Source of the DNA: Nematostella vectensis
Lineage: Eukaryota > Cnidaria > Anthozoa > Actiniaria > Edwardsiidae
Direction of reading: 5' to 3'
DNA length: 64,000 bases
NCBI RefSeq assembly: GCF_932526225.1
Contig: NC_064045.1
Coordinates: 15,124,442 to 15,188,441 of the forward strand
Below are positions 36,735 to 50,300 of this stretch, piece after piece. The notes under the pieces were generated by a model. That model was given only the letters and a program-made list of their open reading frames with translations. It ran no database searches and was not told where the DNA came from. Numbering within the stretch: the stretch's first letter is position 1; each line of letters starts with the position of its first letter. Position numbers and translations under genes: made by a program.

Positions 36735-38220
36735 TAAAGGAGCTGTAGTAAGATGTTAACTTATCCCTAATCATGTTAGTGTAGAATTGCGTTTGAGTTG
36801 TTCTAAAAAAAAAAAAAAACCTGAAATGCTATTTAGTTTTATTAGTACACATACACTGTGATGTCTTTGTTCTCTTTGTTCTGGCTTGACTATTACACTT
36901 TAAACTCGATTTTCAGCCTGTATGACGTGCCAAGCCATGGATAGGAAAACAAAAAGAGCTTACCTCGAAAGTATAGATACGCGATTGATTCTAAACGCGG
37001 TAATCCTTATATAACCGCAGCTTCAAGTTTCACCTTTTCAAGGGATACCTGTGGTAACCCACTGTTTTTATCGTCGTCGGTCTCCGAGATGTGTACAAAG
37101 TTACGCAATACCCAAGAGTCTTCGCGCATTTCTACACTAATCTCACTGATTGCCTCCATCTTGAATTTTGAAATCTCACCTGAAAATCGCTTGTATTTGT
37201 GCAGTCAAAAAAGTCAAGATTGGCTATTTTATAACTGCAAAAGCAATCAAAGGTTTGCTATCTAGGAATCCATTGTTGAAAATCATGCTCAAATTGGATT
37301 TAAACCCCGTTTCGCCTTATTATATATACTACTTTGTCTACCTGATGTTTGAATCAATTCTTGATAAACATTGTTTCCTCCATAAACCTGATGAAACTCG
37401 AAATAGCAATGAAATGTTCCCCTTTGTTGCTATGCTAATAATAACCCATGCTCTCCTGTGAGTTGTTTATTGTTTTTCTTTTCTTTTTAAGATAAAACCT
37501 CTATCTCTTATTGGATGCCATTAAATATTTTTCTACAAAACATTTGCGATAATAACTAGAGGATTATGTTGTGTTAGTAGTGGTAGTGTTTAAATGGTAC
37601 ACTAATTAACTCATGTGCATTTTCTTTAGCTCCCCCCTCCCCCAATTTGACTTGAAATTTGACGAAATACTTCTCCCTAAAGATTATGCTAGCATAAATA
37701 GATCTTATTGTTTACTTTGCACTTGTATGAATAAGTAAGAAATGCTATCCACAATTAAAACAATTTATTTACAGTATTGTTATTACAATTATATGGTTCA
37801 GCTTTTGGTGTGTAACAAATGAGATAATAAATGGTAAAAATTGCAATACACATGCAATCCATCAGGTATTATGTAAATTTAATAATAAGTATTCAGCTTA
37901 GATAAAACAGATAAAAAACATTAATATGTTTAGTAGACACACCGCTAAGGCTGTGACAGGGGGCTACGCATCTTAAGCATTGTGCTTTTTAGTACACTCC
38001 TCATCATCACTATGTTTTGCATTATTATCATTATACTATTACTTGATGAAATAAACTTGATTGATTGATATCCCAGTCCCATCGTCTTGTTTAGAATCCG
38101 TTTGAGAGTATTTTTTTAGTACGGGGTTCCTGTGGTTCTCTCTAGTTCCCTCGTGATGACCGGGATTATATTTCCGTTTGTTTATTCCGTGCTCGTGTAT
38201 CTCTAGCGTCGTGTTAACTG
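36735..38220. other. Intergenic region before the M1 gene, no gene seen
   Basis: AT-rich, with only short open frames. One at 37168-37461 (97 codons) has no recognisable family. It should contain the promoter of the M1 gene; gaaataaacttgattgattg near 38047-38067 looks like the tail of an old retroelement. Confidence 0.4.
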
Positions 38221-38303
38221 GTCTATCTACGAGAAGCGCGTCATCTTCACTTGTTCATCTACGAGAAGCGCGTCATCTTCACTGGTTCATCTACGAGAAG
38301 CTG
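38221..38303 (+). repeat. 32-bp repeat just upstream of the M1 start codon
   Basis: Nearly three copies of ttcatctacgagaagcgcgt plus catcttcactgg end 14 bp before the ATG at 38317. The reading frame of exon 1 stays open through it but has no ATG, so it is taken as 5' UTR. Confidence 0.85.
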
Positions 38304-38316
38304 CCCATCCGTGCAC

Positions 38317-41300
38317 ATGACGCAGGAGAAGACGGAGGCGGCGGGCCCGGTACCGTACAAAAACTTGACGGCGGCGGATAGCAGAAATGACTCGAGCAAA
38401 TTACCGCGCTGGGCTAGGGGCGAGAAGGTTGTCTCCAAACTCAAGATCATCGTCACTATAGCTCTACTGCTAATATTGATCACCATCATTCTCATCCTGG
38501 CGGTAGTTCTTGCCCAAACCAAAGCCAAACTGCAAAAAGGTAATCAAATGAATCAACAAAAGTATCAACAAAAGACATTCCTAGGATGCCTGGATTGCTA
38601 CATATACTCAAGCACGCAAACATATACATGTGATTAAACATTGCGATGGGTAAATCCGAGGCTTACCGGGGCGTCGAGAGGCGCGTTTTAGAATCCAAAC
38701 CCAAAGGTTCCTTTAAATCCCGAGATTCTACTGCGATACTGTGAGCCAGAGACTCTAAGATGAAGAAAATTTTTGACAATGGCGTGAGCCTTCCGTAAAA
38801 AAATCCGAGACTACGAGTCACCAACAGCTTCGAGAAACTGAGAGACTTGCGCAAAGAGCACCGAGATTCCGAGACTTTTGGAAATTTAGCGAGCCTTTGC
38901 GAAACGAAGTTTTGAGGTCGCTATATCCCTATGTCACGCGATGTATAACAGTGAGACCGAACTTGACCCATAAGACCCTGAGGCCAAAGTTATTTTGTTT
39001 ATTTTACTTTAATTAATTACAAGGGCGTTGGGAACAGAGATTGTTTGGTAAATTGATTTAAAGATGACAAACAACGAAACTCCCCTCTGATTTGGTCGAA
39101 TTTTGCCTTGTTTTGCGACGCGCTCTCCGTGTTTACGTAGATACCCGGTCAAGTTACGTTGCGTAATCCGAGCTACTACCCCGTACGCGCGAAGAGTCCC
39201 CGACGAGATATACGGAACGTGCCCGACCTATATCGCGTCGGGGACTGTTCGCGCGCCACGGCCAAAAATACAGTAAATGTATGAGACATTATCTAAACAC
39301 AAGAGAAATTGCCTTGAAAGGACCTTTTGGGCCCCCTCCTGTCAAAAATTCCTGGCTACTCCGCTGAGTTGTCCTATTATTAGAGTTTATGATGACATTC
39401 GTCAAGGAAAACTTCAATCTTTTATTCTTCCAATGAAATGGGAGATAAACAAATAAACTCAAAGCTAGTTTAGAAGTTATACTTTCGACCTTCAATTATG
39501 CTACTATTTGTACTGATTGATACACGAACAATTGCATTATTATTTTCGTGACATTACCGCCGACTGACCAGTTCAGTGAATTGCTAATACAGTTGAAGCA
39601 CTCGTAAGCGACCACCTTGGGAACTGAGAATTGTGGTCGCTAACGGAGCTGGTCTCTTACGAGAGCTTGCTCTCATAAGCGACCACTGGGCGTCAAAAAC
39701 TTGAACAATAGGTGTTGGTCGCTTACAGGAGCTTAATTAAAATGGAATCTAGAAGTTATCGTGATAATAACAACGCTGTGATATTTTGGGTTATTGCTTG
39801 ACTTTAAAACTAGGTATTTGACTTATCATAAGAGTGAGTTGTTTTATTTAATAGCAATCAATTCTACGCAAAGTAGCTCGTTATGCTCGTTTATATCGAC
39901 GACTTAAGCTTTTCGTCATGAGAATATCTTCTGCGTCTACGACGATCGCATGGCGTCTTTTGTTAGCCGATTTCTAAAGCGTGCAACACACAAGTGGATG
40001 GCTATTGTAACTAAAAAAAGGATAAATCGTGGAGCTGGCAATGGACTAGAGATTCCTTGCATTTACTCATTTTCTGGAGACAAAGAAATGTTTGAAATTG
40101 AAGTTAGAAAATTGAAATTATGGAACTCTTTAATAGTTGTCTACTGGAAAGGCAGCTTTTGTGATTTCCGCTTTATATGTGATTTCAGCATGCATTGGAT
40201 ATGATGTTTATCAGGTGATGACTGATGTTGTAAAGCCAAAAATCATTGTGGTCGCTTACGAGAGCTTAAAAATAAAAGAAAATCTCAGTTGGTGTTTTGA
40301 AATTGTGGTCGTTAACCGAGCTGGTCGCACCGAAAAGTTCGTCGCTTACGACAGCTTAGAATTACAGAGTTTGTGTGACAATTCAATCGGTGATTCATGA
40401 TCGTGGTCGTTATCGTGGCTGGTCGCTAACGAGAGCGGTCGCTCAGAGAGCTTCGACTGTAGTTGACTTGCTACCATGGAGTATTATTTGCGTGACATCC
40501 GCCGACTGACCGGTCACGGGCTATAGGATAATTTGACTCGAAATGAAGTCTAATTTATTGTTAGTGTTGAAAAAGCACGTATTCCTACTTTGACTGAAAT
40601 GAGTAACTCGACCACCTCAACCCCCAGCGAGGAGACAAAACGCGCCGCTGGGGCCGAGGTGGTCGAGTTACTCATAGCCTGCTAGCGAGCGCGTAGGGAC
40701 AAAGCTCGCTGCAGGAGCGAAACCAAGGCGAATACATCCAGTCAAGTAGGAATATGTGCTTATTCAACACTAACAAGACACACGACTTCATTTTGGAGTG
40801 AAATTATCCTATAGCCCGTTGACCGGTTCAGTGAATTGCTGATAGCTGACCCTGGTGGCCTGAGGATTAAGAATGCCTTATCCACCCCCTGTCAGAGAAC
40901 AGCGGCTCCTCTTTCCTCCTCCTCCCTTCCCCCTTCTTTTCGCTCGAAAAAAAAAAAAAAAAAACACCTTCGAGCCCCTGGTTTCCAGGGTATTGATTCA
41001 GCCAAAAAACAAAAACCCGTATCATAGGGCTTTTTATTTCATCGGTTTTAAGAATACACGGTAATAGCGCTGTGAAACAAAAGACTACGTATACATCCCC
41101 GTGCTCTTGTGCTGTTGCGAAAAATTGACTTGTAAATGTGTTCAGAAATCCACAAGCTTAGTTGCCTAGGGGCTCTGAGAACACGTGTAATGAAGATACG
41201 GAATCTTTCTAGTTCTCCTATGGAAATAATAATGTTTGTTCATTGATTTCTTAACCAAGAACCATATTCCCTGCTAACAGAGGTCTCTCATGCGTATTGT

Positions 41301-44300
41301 CTATTTCTGTTGCGAAGTTCTGTTTATACAATTTTGGGCTGTCCAGCCTTTAACGCTACATATTTTGTTGCTTATGTTTGCTATTCATTATCACTTACTT
41401 ATTCTTTAATCAAACTACTAACAGGAACTGATTTTATTATCTTTAAAAAAGGCCAAACTTTTAAAAGGTTATTAGATAATTTAAGGCGAATCCAGAGCTT
41501 CCCTTTGGGGGGATGGGGTGGGGAGAACACTCACCTAAAAGAGGGGGCACCGACTTATAAAACATGGGGGGATGGGATGGGGGGAACACTCACCTAAAGG
41601 AGGGGGCACCAACATATAAAACATGGGGGGATGGGGTGGGAGGAACACTCACCTAAAGGAGAGGGGAACCAACATATAAAACATGGGGGGATGGGGTGGG
41701 GAGAACACTCACCTAAAGGAAGGGGCACCAACATATAAAACATGGGGGGATGGGGTGGGGGGAACACTCACCTAAAGGAGGGGGCACCAACATATAAAAC
41801 ATGGGGGGATGGGGTGGGAGGAACACTCACCTAAAGGAGAGGGGAACCAACATATAAAACATGGGGGGATGGGGTGGGGGGAACACTCACCTAAAGGAGA
41901 GGGGAACCAACATATAAAACATGGGGGGATGGGGTGGGCACTCACCTAAAGGAAGGGGCCTCAACATATAAAACATATGAAAAGTTGATGATATCGTTGA
42001 TTATGGCGAGTTGATGATAATGTTTGTTAATTTTAATTAATTCAGGAGATAAAAATGCTATCGTCCTTAATCCGAGCCCGTCAGCAAGCACCAATCCCAT
42101 ACCCACCACCCCTGGGACAGAGGCCTGGTGGAACTTCCGGTTGCCTACTAACGTCATCCCAAACAACTACGACTTGTACCTTGACGTCAACATGAAGAAA
42201 AAGAATTACACCGGAAGTGTCAACATTTTGGTCACTGTCACGCAATCTACCGATCTTGTTATTTTGCATTGCAAGGGAAGCCTTCGAGTCACGCAAGTTG
42301 TCGTGATTGACAAGGATTCAGGTGATCAAGAATGACTACAATATCTACCGTAACGCAACCTTTGTCACACATCTACCGTCACACAACCATTGTCACATAT
42401 CTACCGTCACACAACCATTGTCACACATCTAGCGTCACACAACCATTGTCACATATCTACCGTCACACAACCATTGTCACACACCTACCGTCACACAACC
42501 ATTATCACACATGTAGCATCATACAAGCATTGTCACACACTGTCACGGTACTATTGTCACACACCGTCACACAACCATTAAAATTCAGGCTTTACTGCAA
42601 ATGAGTGGGAATAAACTATCATCATTGTCACATCTCTACCGTCACGCAACCATTGTCACATATTTACCGTCATACTACCTTTGTCACACATCTACCGTCA
42701 CGCAACAAATCTCACACCTCTAGCGTCACACGACCATTGTCACACATCTTGCGTCACACAACCATTGTCACACCTCTACCGTCACGCAACCATTGTCACA
42801 CCTCTACCGTCACGCAACCATTGTTACTCATCTAGCGTCACATAACCATTATCACTCATCTTGTAACTTGTAACTTTATTTTATACACGGTAAAACAATC
42901 AGGGCTTAAAAACACTCTATATACACTATATAATCTAAACTATGATATTACAATGATTGCCTGCTTTCCATGAATGCCGTATTATTATAAAAAGAAATTC
43001 CCACAGCCGGACTCAAAGCTGTTAAGAGATTCTGCTTGACGTAGGTATGGGGGAAGGCTGTTCCACAAAACTGCACCACTATAATGGAAACTGTTCTTTA
43101 GATAATTGGTGCGGGGTTGCGGAACAGAGAGTTTGTTTACAGAATCTCTTATTTGGTAGTGGCTTACATGGTGTTCGAATTTAGATTGAAGGTAATCCGG
43201 GGCTAGGCCGTTAAGAGATTTGTACACCATAGTAGCCATATGGGCCCTGCGTCGATCAACCAGCTTCGACCAGCCTAGGCTCTCGATGAGCGGGTGAGCG
43301 TCGGCATCGAAACTGGAAAAAGTCAGAATTCGCGCGGCACGGTTTTGGAGCTTCTGGAGTTTTGTGGCAAGGGTACTATTACAATTTCCCCATACTACAT
43401 CGCAGTAATCAAAATGGGGTTGAACAATTGCGTTAAAAGCGTACCTTAGTGTTTCGAGTGGAACAAATGGGCGACATCTCTTGATTGCGCCGATTCCAGA
43501 AGCAATTTTTTTGGAAATATTAGTAATGTGCGCGTTCCAGGAGAGGTGTTGATCGATGCAGACTCCTAGAGATTTTGTATTAGGGACTTCCTTAATTAGG
43601 GAATTATCGAGAACTAAACGAGGAGAGTTCTCAAAGGTACTTAGTCTTTGGCGCGAGCCGACCAGCATGAATTCAGTTTTAGATTTATTAAGGGTCAGTT
43701 TGTTGGCTTTAAGCCAATCACTGACGTTAGCGAGATCTTGATTCAAATTTGATTCTATGCTCCCCACATTATTACTGGCATACATCAGATGAGTATCGTC
43801 AGCATACATGTGTGGGTAAGAATTAACAAGACAGTTAGGGAGATCATTGATGTAAAGCAAAAATAGTAATGGTCCCAAAATGGTCCTCTGGGGAATACCA
43901 CAAGTAAGAAATTTGGGACCCGAGAGAGAATTATTCACAGAGCACCTTTGAGTACGATTAAGTAAGTAGGATTTGAACCATTCGTGTGCAATACCTGAGA
44001 TCCCGTAGAAATTTAATTTGGACAAAAGAATGCCGTGATCTACGGTATCAAAGGCTTTTTTAAGATCTAAAAAGACCACTGCGTTTACATTCCCTTTGTC
44101 AATGTTAAAAGCCCAGTCGTCAGTTGCTTTTAGAAGGGCAGTGACAGTGGAATGCAATGACCGAAAACCTGATTGAAAGCTAGAAATTAAATGGTTCTCA
44201 CTGAGATAATCATAAAATTGTTCATAAACAATTCTCTCAAAAATCTTCGCCACAATAGGAGTGACAGAGATGGGTCTATAATTGTTTATGTCGGACCTCT

Positions 44301-47300
44301 GGCCATTTTTGAATAATGGAGTGACTTTAGCACTTTTCCATTCATCAGGAAAAATTCCAGAGATAATTGAACGGTTAAAAATTAAACAAAGAGATGCTGC
44401 AATTAGATCGGAGCATTCTCTCAGAATCCGAGCGGGAATTCTGTCTAAACCTGTGGCTTTTGTTTTAGTTAGTTTGCGAAGAAGAGCCAAAACTTTAGAC
44501 TAGCTAGTAACGGTCAGATTGAAATAATTGTTATTTGCTGCTCTAGTTAAGAAATTAAGATGAGACAAATCGCTACTAGCAGCTATGTTATTCGCTAGAT
44601 TAGGTCCGATTGTCGCAAAGTGCGAATTAAAGGCTTCGGACAAGCTGAGCGAATCTGTAATAGAATGGTCATCATCTAGTTTTACCTCCTTTATAGTAGA
44701 GTTATTCGTTTTTCGCGAGGTAAGCTCGTTGATCACTTTCCAGGTATTCCGAATGTTACCTTCATTTTCGCGAAAAGCATTGTCGTAATATATTTGCTTG
44801 GCAATTTTGATTTGGCAATTTACGAAATTCCGATACTTTTTGAATATCTTCCAATCGTTTACGTCTTTAGAGCGAATAGCCTTGATTTTAAAGACAACTC
44901 GTTGATGCATTAGTTTTTTCAAATCCGAGTTAATCCAAGGCGATTTGGATAATCGGACTCGTTTAGCGCAAAAAGGCGCATGCTTTTCAACGAAATGGAG
45001 GAACATTTCTTTCCAATTATTCCACATGACATTCGGGTCATTGTAGGAATTAAGAAAGTTCCAGTTCAGAGATGCAATATCAGCGCGGAATGCATCAGAA
45101 TTGAAATTTTTGAGTTTGCGATATATAATAGTAGAGTGTCCTTTGTTAGGCGGACCAATTGACAATTTGCGATAGGCGTAAACCAGGCTATGGTCACTTA
45201 TACCAACATGCGAAACACCAGAACAGGCAATTCTGTCAGGGTGATTAGTGTAAATAACATCGAGCAGTGTTGCTGTGTTCTCGGTGATTCGAGTGGCCTC
45301 TTTGATCAATTGTGTTAAGCCATGTATTATTGTCTGGAATTACAGCGGTTTGGTCATAGTTTAAATCACCTAATAAAAAATATTCGACATTCATGGAGTC
45401 TAGTTTGCCAATTAATATTTCAAGAGAAGCGAATATACTGATAGGCGAATTTGGTGGCCTATACCAAGTATTTACCAAAAAAGGAGTAGAACGAGGTTTA
45501 TTTATCTCTATGCATAAGTTTTCTAGATCAGGGATATTCAAATCCGAACGAACCTTATAGTTTATGCCTGATCGGATATAAAAACAAACACCACCACCAC
45601 TAGTGCGGTCGCGGCGAATAATTTTTTCATACCCTGACAAATGAACCTCGTTGTCCGAAACATTATCATCAAGTTTAGTCTCATTGATTGCGAGTATATC
45701 GATTGGATTTTCGTCAAGCAGAATTCTTAGTTCATCGATGTGGGTAGTTAATTTGTTGATATTCAACGCGGCAAGTTTGAAACCTCGCTGACGCGGAAGA
45801 GGACAATAAATGGCATTATCATCGGCTGAAATAATTCCTGTTGGAAACGATAGATGATTAGAATATTTGTTACCTGTATTTTTGACAACGGCATTCATGG
45901 AAGCATCAGATCAGGCATTGCCTAAGTAATCTACGAAATTGTTAAATAAGGCATCGTTCCCACTTGCGTTCAGGTGTAGACCTCCTTGATTCAGCATGCT
46001 CGGAGTAATGTTCGTGTGGCTAATTCTGTCCCATCTATTTTGTGAGCAAAAGCGTTTGAGACGTTTGTTCACTTCTTGTACTCCATCTCTAAACGAGTCT
46101 CGACGCGTCACCAGCTCGGAGATAACAACTTTAGTGCCGGTTGACGTAGACTCAATCTCCCGGGCCAAGTCAACAATCCCATCGGCGACTTGGACGGGGG
46201 ACAAACTTCTGAGGTCGTTTGTCCCAACATGAATTATAATTCTAGTGGGATTACGTTCGGGTGTTGGTTTAACGTAATGTTTCATGTCGCTAATGGTGGC
46301 TCCGGGAATCCCTTTCTAGCGTCATACAAGCATTGTCACACATCTACCGTCACACAACCATTGTCACAATCTACCGTCACACAGCCTTGGTCGCACAACC
46401 AGTGTCACACAACTAGTATCACACCACTGTCATGTATACCGTTAAACAATCACCGCTATACACGCCTTACCATCACAAAACCAGTGTAACACATCTAGCG
46501 TCACAAAACCAGTGTCACACAACTAGTGTCACACAACCACTGCCATGCACATATCTACCATCACACAGCCACCGCTATACACATATCTACCGTAACACAA
46601 CCATTGTTTACACATCAAGCGTCAGAAAACTAGTGTAACACATCGAGCTTCAAACAACCAGTGTCAATTAGGGTCACATAACCATCGCCTTACATATATG
46701 TACCGTCACGCAACCACCACAATCTACCGTAACACAACCACCACAATCTACCGTAACACAACCACCACATATCTACCGTAACACAACCACCACATATCTA
46801 CCGTCACACAACCACTACATATCTACCGTCACGCAACCACCTCATATCTACCGTCACGCAACCACCACAATCTACCGCCATGCAACCACCACATATCTAT
46901 TGTCACGCAACCACCACAATCTATCGTCACGCAACCACCACAATCTATCGTCATGCAACCACCACATATCTACCGTCACGCAACCACCACAATCCACCGT
47001 CACGCAACCACCACATATCTACCGTAACACAACCACCACATATCTACCGTCACGCAACCACCACATATCTACCGTCACACAACTACCACATATCTACCGT
47101 CACGCAACCACCACATATCTACCCTTACACAACCACTACATATCTACCGTCACGCAACCACCACATATCTACCGTCACGCAACCACCACATATCTACCGT
47201 AACACAACCACCACATAACTACCGTCACGCAACCACCACATATCTACCGTAACACAACCACCACATATCTACCGTCACGCAACCACCACATATATACCGT

Positions 47301-50300
47301 AAAGCAACCACCACATATCTACGTCACACAACCACCACATATCTACCGTCACACAACCACCACATATCTACCGTCACGCAACCACCACATATCTACCGTA
47401 ACACAACCACTACATATCTACCGTCACGCAACCACCTCATATCTACCGTCACGCAACCACCACATATCTACCGTAACACAACCACCACATATCTACCGTC
47501 ACACAACCACCACAATCTACCGCCATGCAACCACCACAATCTATCGTCACGCAACCACCACAATCTATCGTCATGCAACCACCACATATCTACCGTCACG
47601 CAACCACCACATATCTACCGTCACGCAACCACCACAATCCACCGTCACGCAACCACCACATATCTACCGTCACACAACCACCACATATCTACCGTCACAC
47701 AACTACCACATATCTACCGTCACGCAACCACCACATATCTACCCTTACACAACCACTACGTATCTACCGTCACGCAACCACCACATATCTACCGTCACGC
47801 AACCACCACATATCTACCGTAACACAACCACCACATAACTACCGTCACGCAACCACCACATATCTACCGTAACACAACCACCACATATCTACCGTCACGC
47901 AACCACCACATATATACCGTAAAGCAACCACCACATATCTACGTCACACAACCACCACATATCTACCGTCACACAACCACCACATATCTACCGTCACGCA
48001 ACCACCACATATCTACCGTAACACAACCACTACATATCTACCGTCACGCAACCACCTCATATCTACCGTCACGCAACCACCACATATCTACCGTAACACA
48101 ACCGCCACATAACTACCGTCACGCAACCACTGTCACACATCACATCTATCGCCACACAACTAATGTCATACCACTAGTGTCACACAACCACCGCCACAAA
48201 GATATCCAGCGTCACAAAACCACATATTTACAGTCACATAACCGAGGTTATAAATACTTTTATTCCAGTGATTAATTTTTTCAATAAGGATGACGTGCAC
48301 ATTTTCACAGGACAAATATCAGTCGATAACGTCCAGCAAAAGTAATATCTGTCCTGTGAACATTTTTGTGCAGTCAAGACTTACTCTTCGTCTGCTCAAG
48401 AACTCCTAAAACAAACACCAAGGTTTTCAAAACGCAATAAAAGCACAGAAAGAATGTTTGATTTCTTTGATAGAATTATCATCAAATATTATTTTTTAGG
48501 ATTTATCCTGAAACGCGAAAGAAAAAGCAATGACAAAGAACTTCACAACAGCGAGCGCTCGTGGCGTCATTCCCGTGCACGTCAGCGAGAGCGAAAATAT
48601 GAAAACTTTTTCTTTAACTTCTATTACAGCTCTCAGCAGAACAATAATAAAACAGTCTAGGAAATGCAAGTTTTGAGCTTGTAGTTTTTGTTATAATGAA
48701 AAAATTGTTGCATGGATTTTTATGAATTGCGAATGGCAAAAATAACAGCGCGCGCTCGTGGCTCCATTCCAGTGCATGTCAGCGCGCGCAGAAGACAATT
48801 TTCGTATTTCAGTGTAGTTACTGGGATATAAAATACATAAACCACATCTTTGGCTCACTGTGGTATCGGTGGATAATGTCCGCGGATGAGAAACGGTCCT
48901 CAAAATTTCACAGTTGCCCTCGAAGCTTCGCTTCTCGGCCAACCGTTCATTTTTCGTACCATTTCTCATCCTTGGACTAAATAACTTTAATGCAGGGGCG
49001 TAGCCAGGGGGGTGGCCTAGGGGGCCTGGACCCCCCTTTAGCAGCCAAAAATACAGTAAATGTATAAGACATCATCTAAAATACAGGAGAAAATGCCTTG
49101 TTAGTCCCTTTGTCCCCCCCCCCGTTAAACACCCTGGCTACGCCCTGTAATGCCACCCCCCCCCCCCCCCCTGGGTACAGGCCATCATACAACTACCGTC
49201 ACAAGGCAACTAACGCCACACTACTAGTACCGGTTCACTGCTAGGCCATCATACGACTACCGTCACAAGGCAACTAACGCCACACTACTAGTACCGATTC
49301 ACTGCTAGGACATCACACAACTACCGTCACAAGGCAACTAACGCCACACTACTAGTACCGGTTCACTTCTAGGACATCATACGACTACCGTTACAAGGCA
49401 ACTAACGCCACACTACTAGCACCGGTTCACTGCTAGGACATCATACGACTACCGTCACAAGGCAACTAACGCCACACTACTAGCACCGGTTCACTGCTAG
49501 GACATACATCAACATATCATACAACCATTCCCGTTCCCAAAGATCCTCGGTCATGCTGACCGCTGGAGGCTCTGGTTCGGGTAGCAGACGATAACCGAAT
49601 GTCCTGGATTGTCCTAGAGTCTAGGACAATCCAGGACACCCAGATATTTCTATTCAGGTTTACCGTTTGCAGGATGGCGGATAAATTTCGAGTAAACGTT
49701 GATTGTTGGACTTTTAAATATTGGCCCTAGTTTAATTTGAACACAATGCAAAAACAGGGAGTGTGAGTTTGTCGATCAGTTCCTCGCTTAATTTCGCGCG
49801 AGCATCATCCCCCGCTTCATTTGAAAGTATGATTCCCAGGTTTCGGTGTGCATTTCTGACGGCCAATCAAATTCCCCCATGACCGTCTGCTTCCAGGGCT
49901 TCCGAGACAAAACAGCGGAGGAGATCTGGGAACGAGAATGGTCACACAACTACCATGGAGTAAACCAACATAAGCCTAACTAGATGATATAACACTAACG
50001 ATTGACAGTTCAGCTCATTCACCCATTTTGTTATACTGGCAGCTTATCGTCCGATTCGACAAAGATTTCAGTTTGAGAAAAACCAGTACTACGTCATACG
50101 GATGTCAAGGGAACTGACGCCAGGGCAGTACAGCCTTCAGGTCACCTTCAACGGGTTGCTAGGCGACGAGGTTGGGCTCTTTGTAGGGAACTATAAAATT
50201 GCTGACAACGCTACAAGGTAAGGGTTACTAGGTAGCGGATCACATGTCTGTCATATAAACTAATTCTCGAATACCAAAACGGCCCAATCAAACGGCAAGT

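Larger units (their letters stand above)
42857..46313 (-). mobile_element. CR1/L2-type non-LTR retrotransposon (LINE), 5'-truncated and decayed
   Basis: Minus-strand order: esterase-like ORF1 end, then ORF2 with an endonuclease and reverse transcriptase, then a short 3' end with agttacaagttacaag repeats. It lies within the 27-bp minisatellite of M1 intron 2, with array units on both sides (left flank ends ccattatcactcatct, right flank begins tagcgtcatacaagc). No clear target duplication is seen. An esterase domain in ORF1 is known from CR1/L2-clade LINEs. Confidence 0.85.

Noticed and set aside
35785-36774. 329-codon minus-strand frame with SGLSVLNRVYI repeats
   Set aside because: Translation of the 33-bp array inside the TIR element.
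37168-37461. 97-codon plus-strand frame as a small gene
   Set aside because: No recognisable motif, ordinary length for AT-rich intergenic DNA, and no splice or conservation evidence.
42332-42835. Small plus-strand frames rich in HIYRHTT / SHNHCHT
   Set aside because: Translations of the 27-bp array following M1 exon 2.
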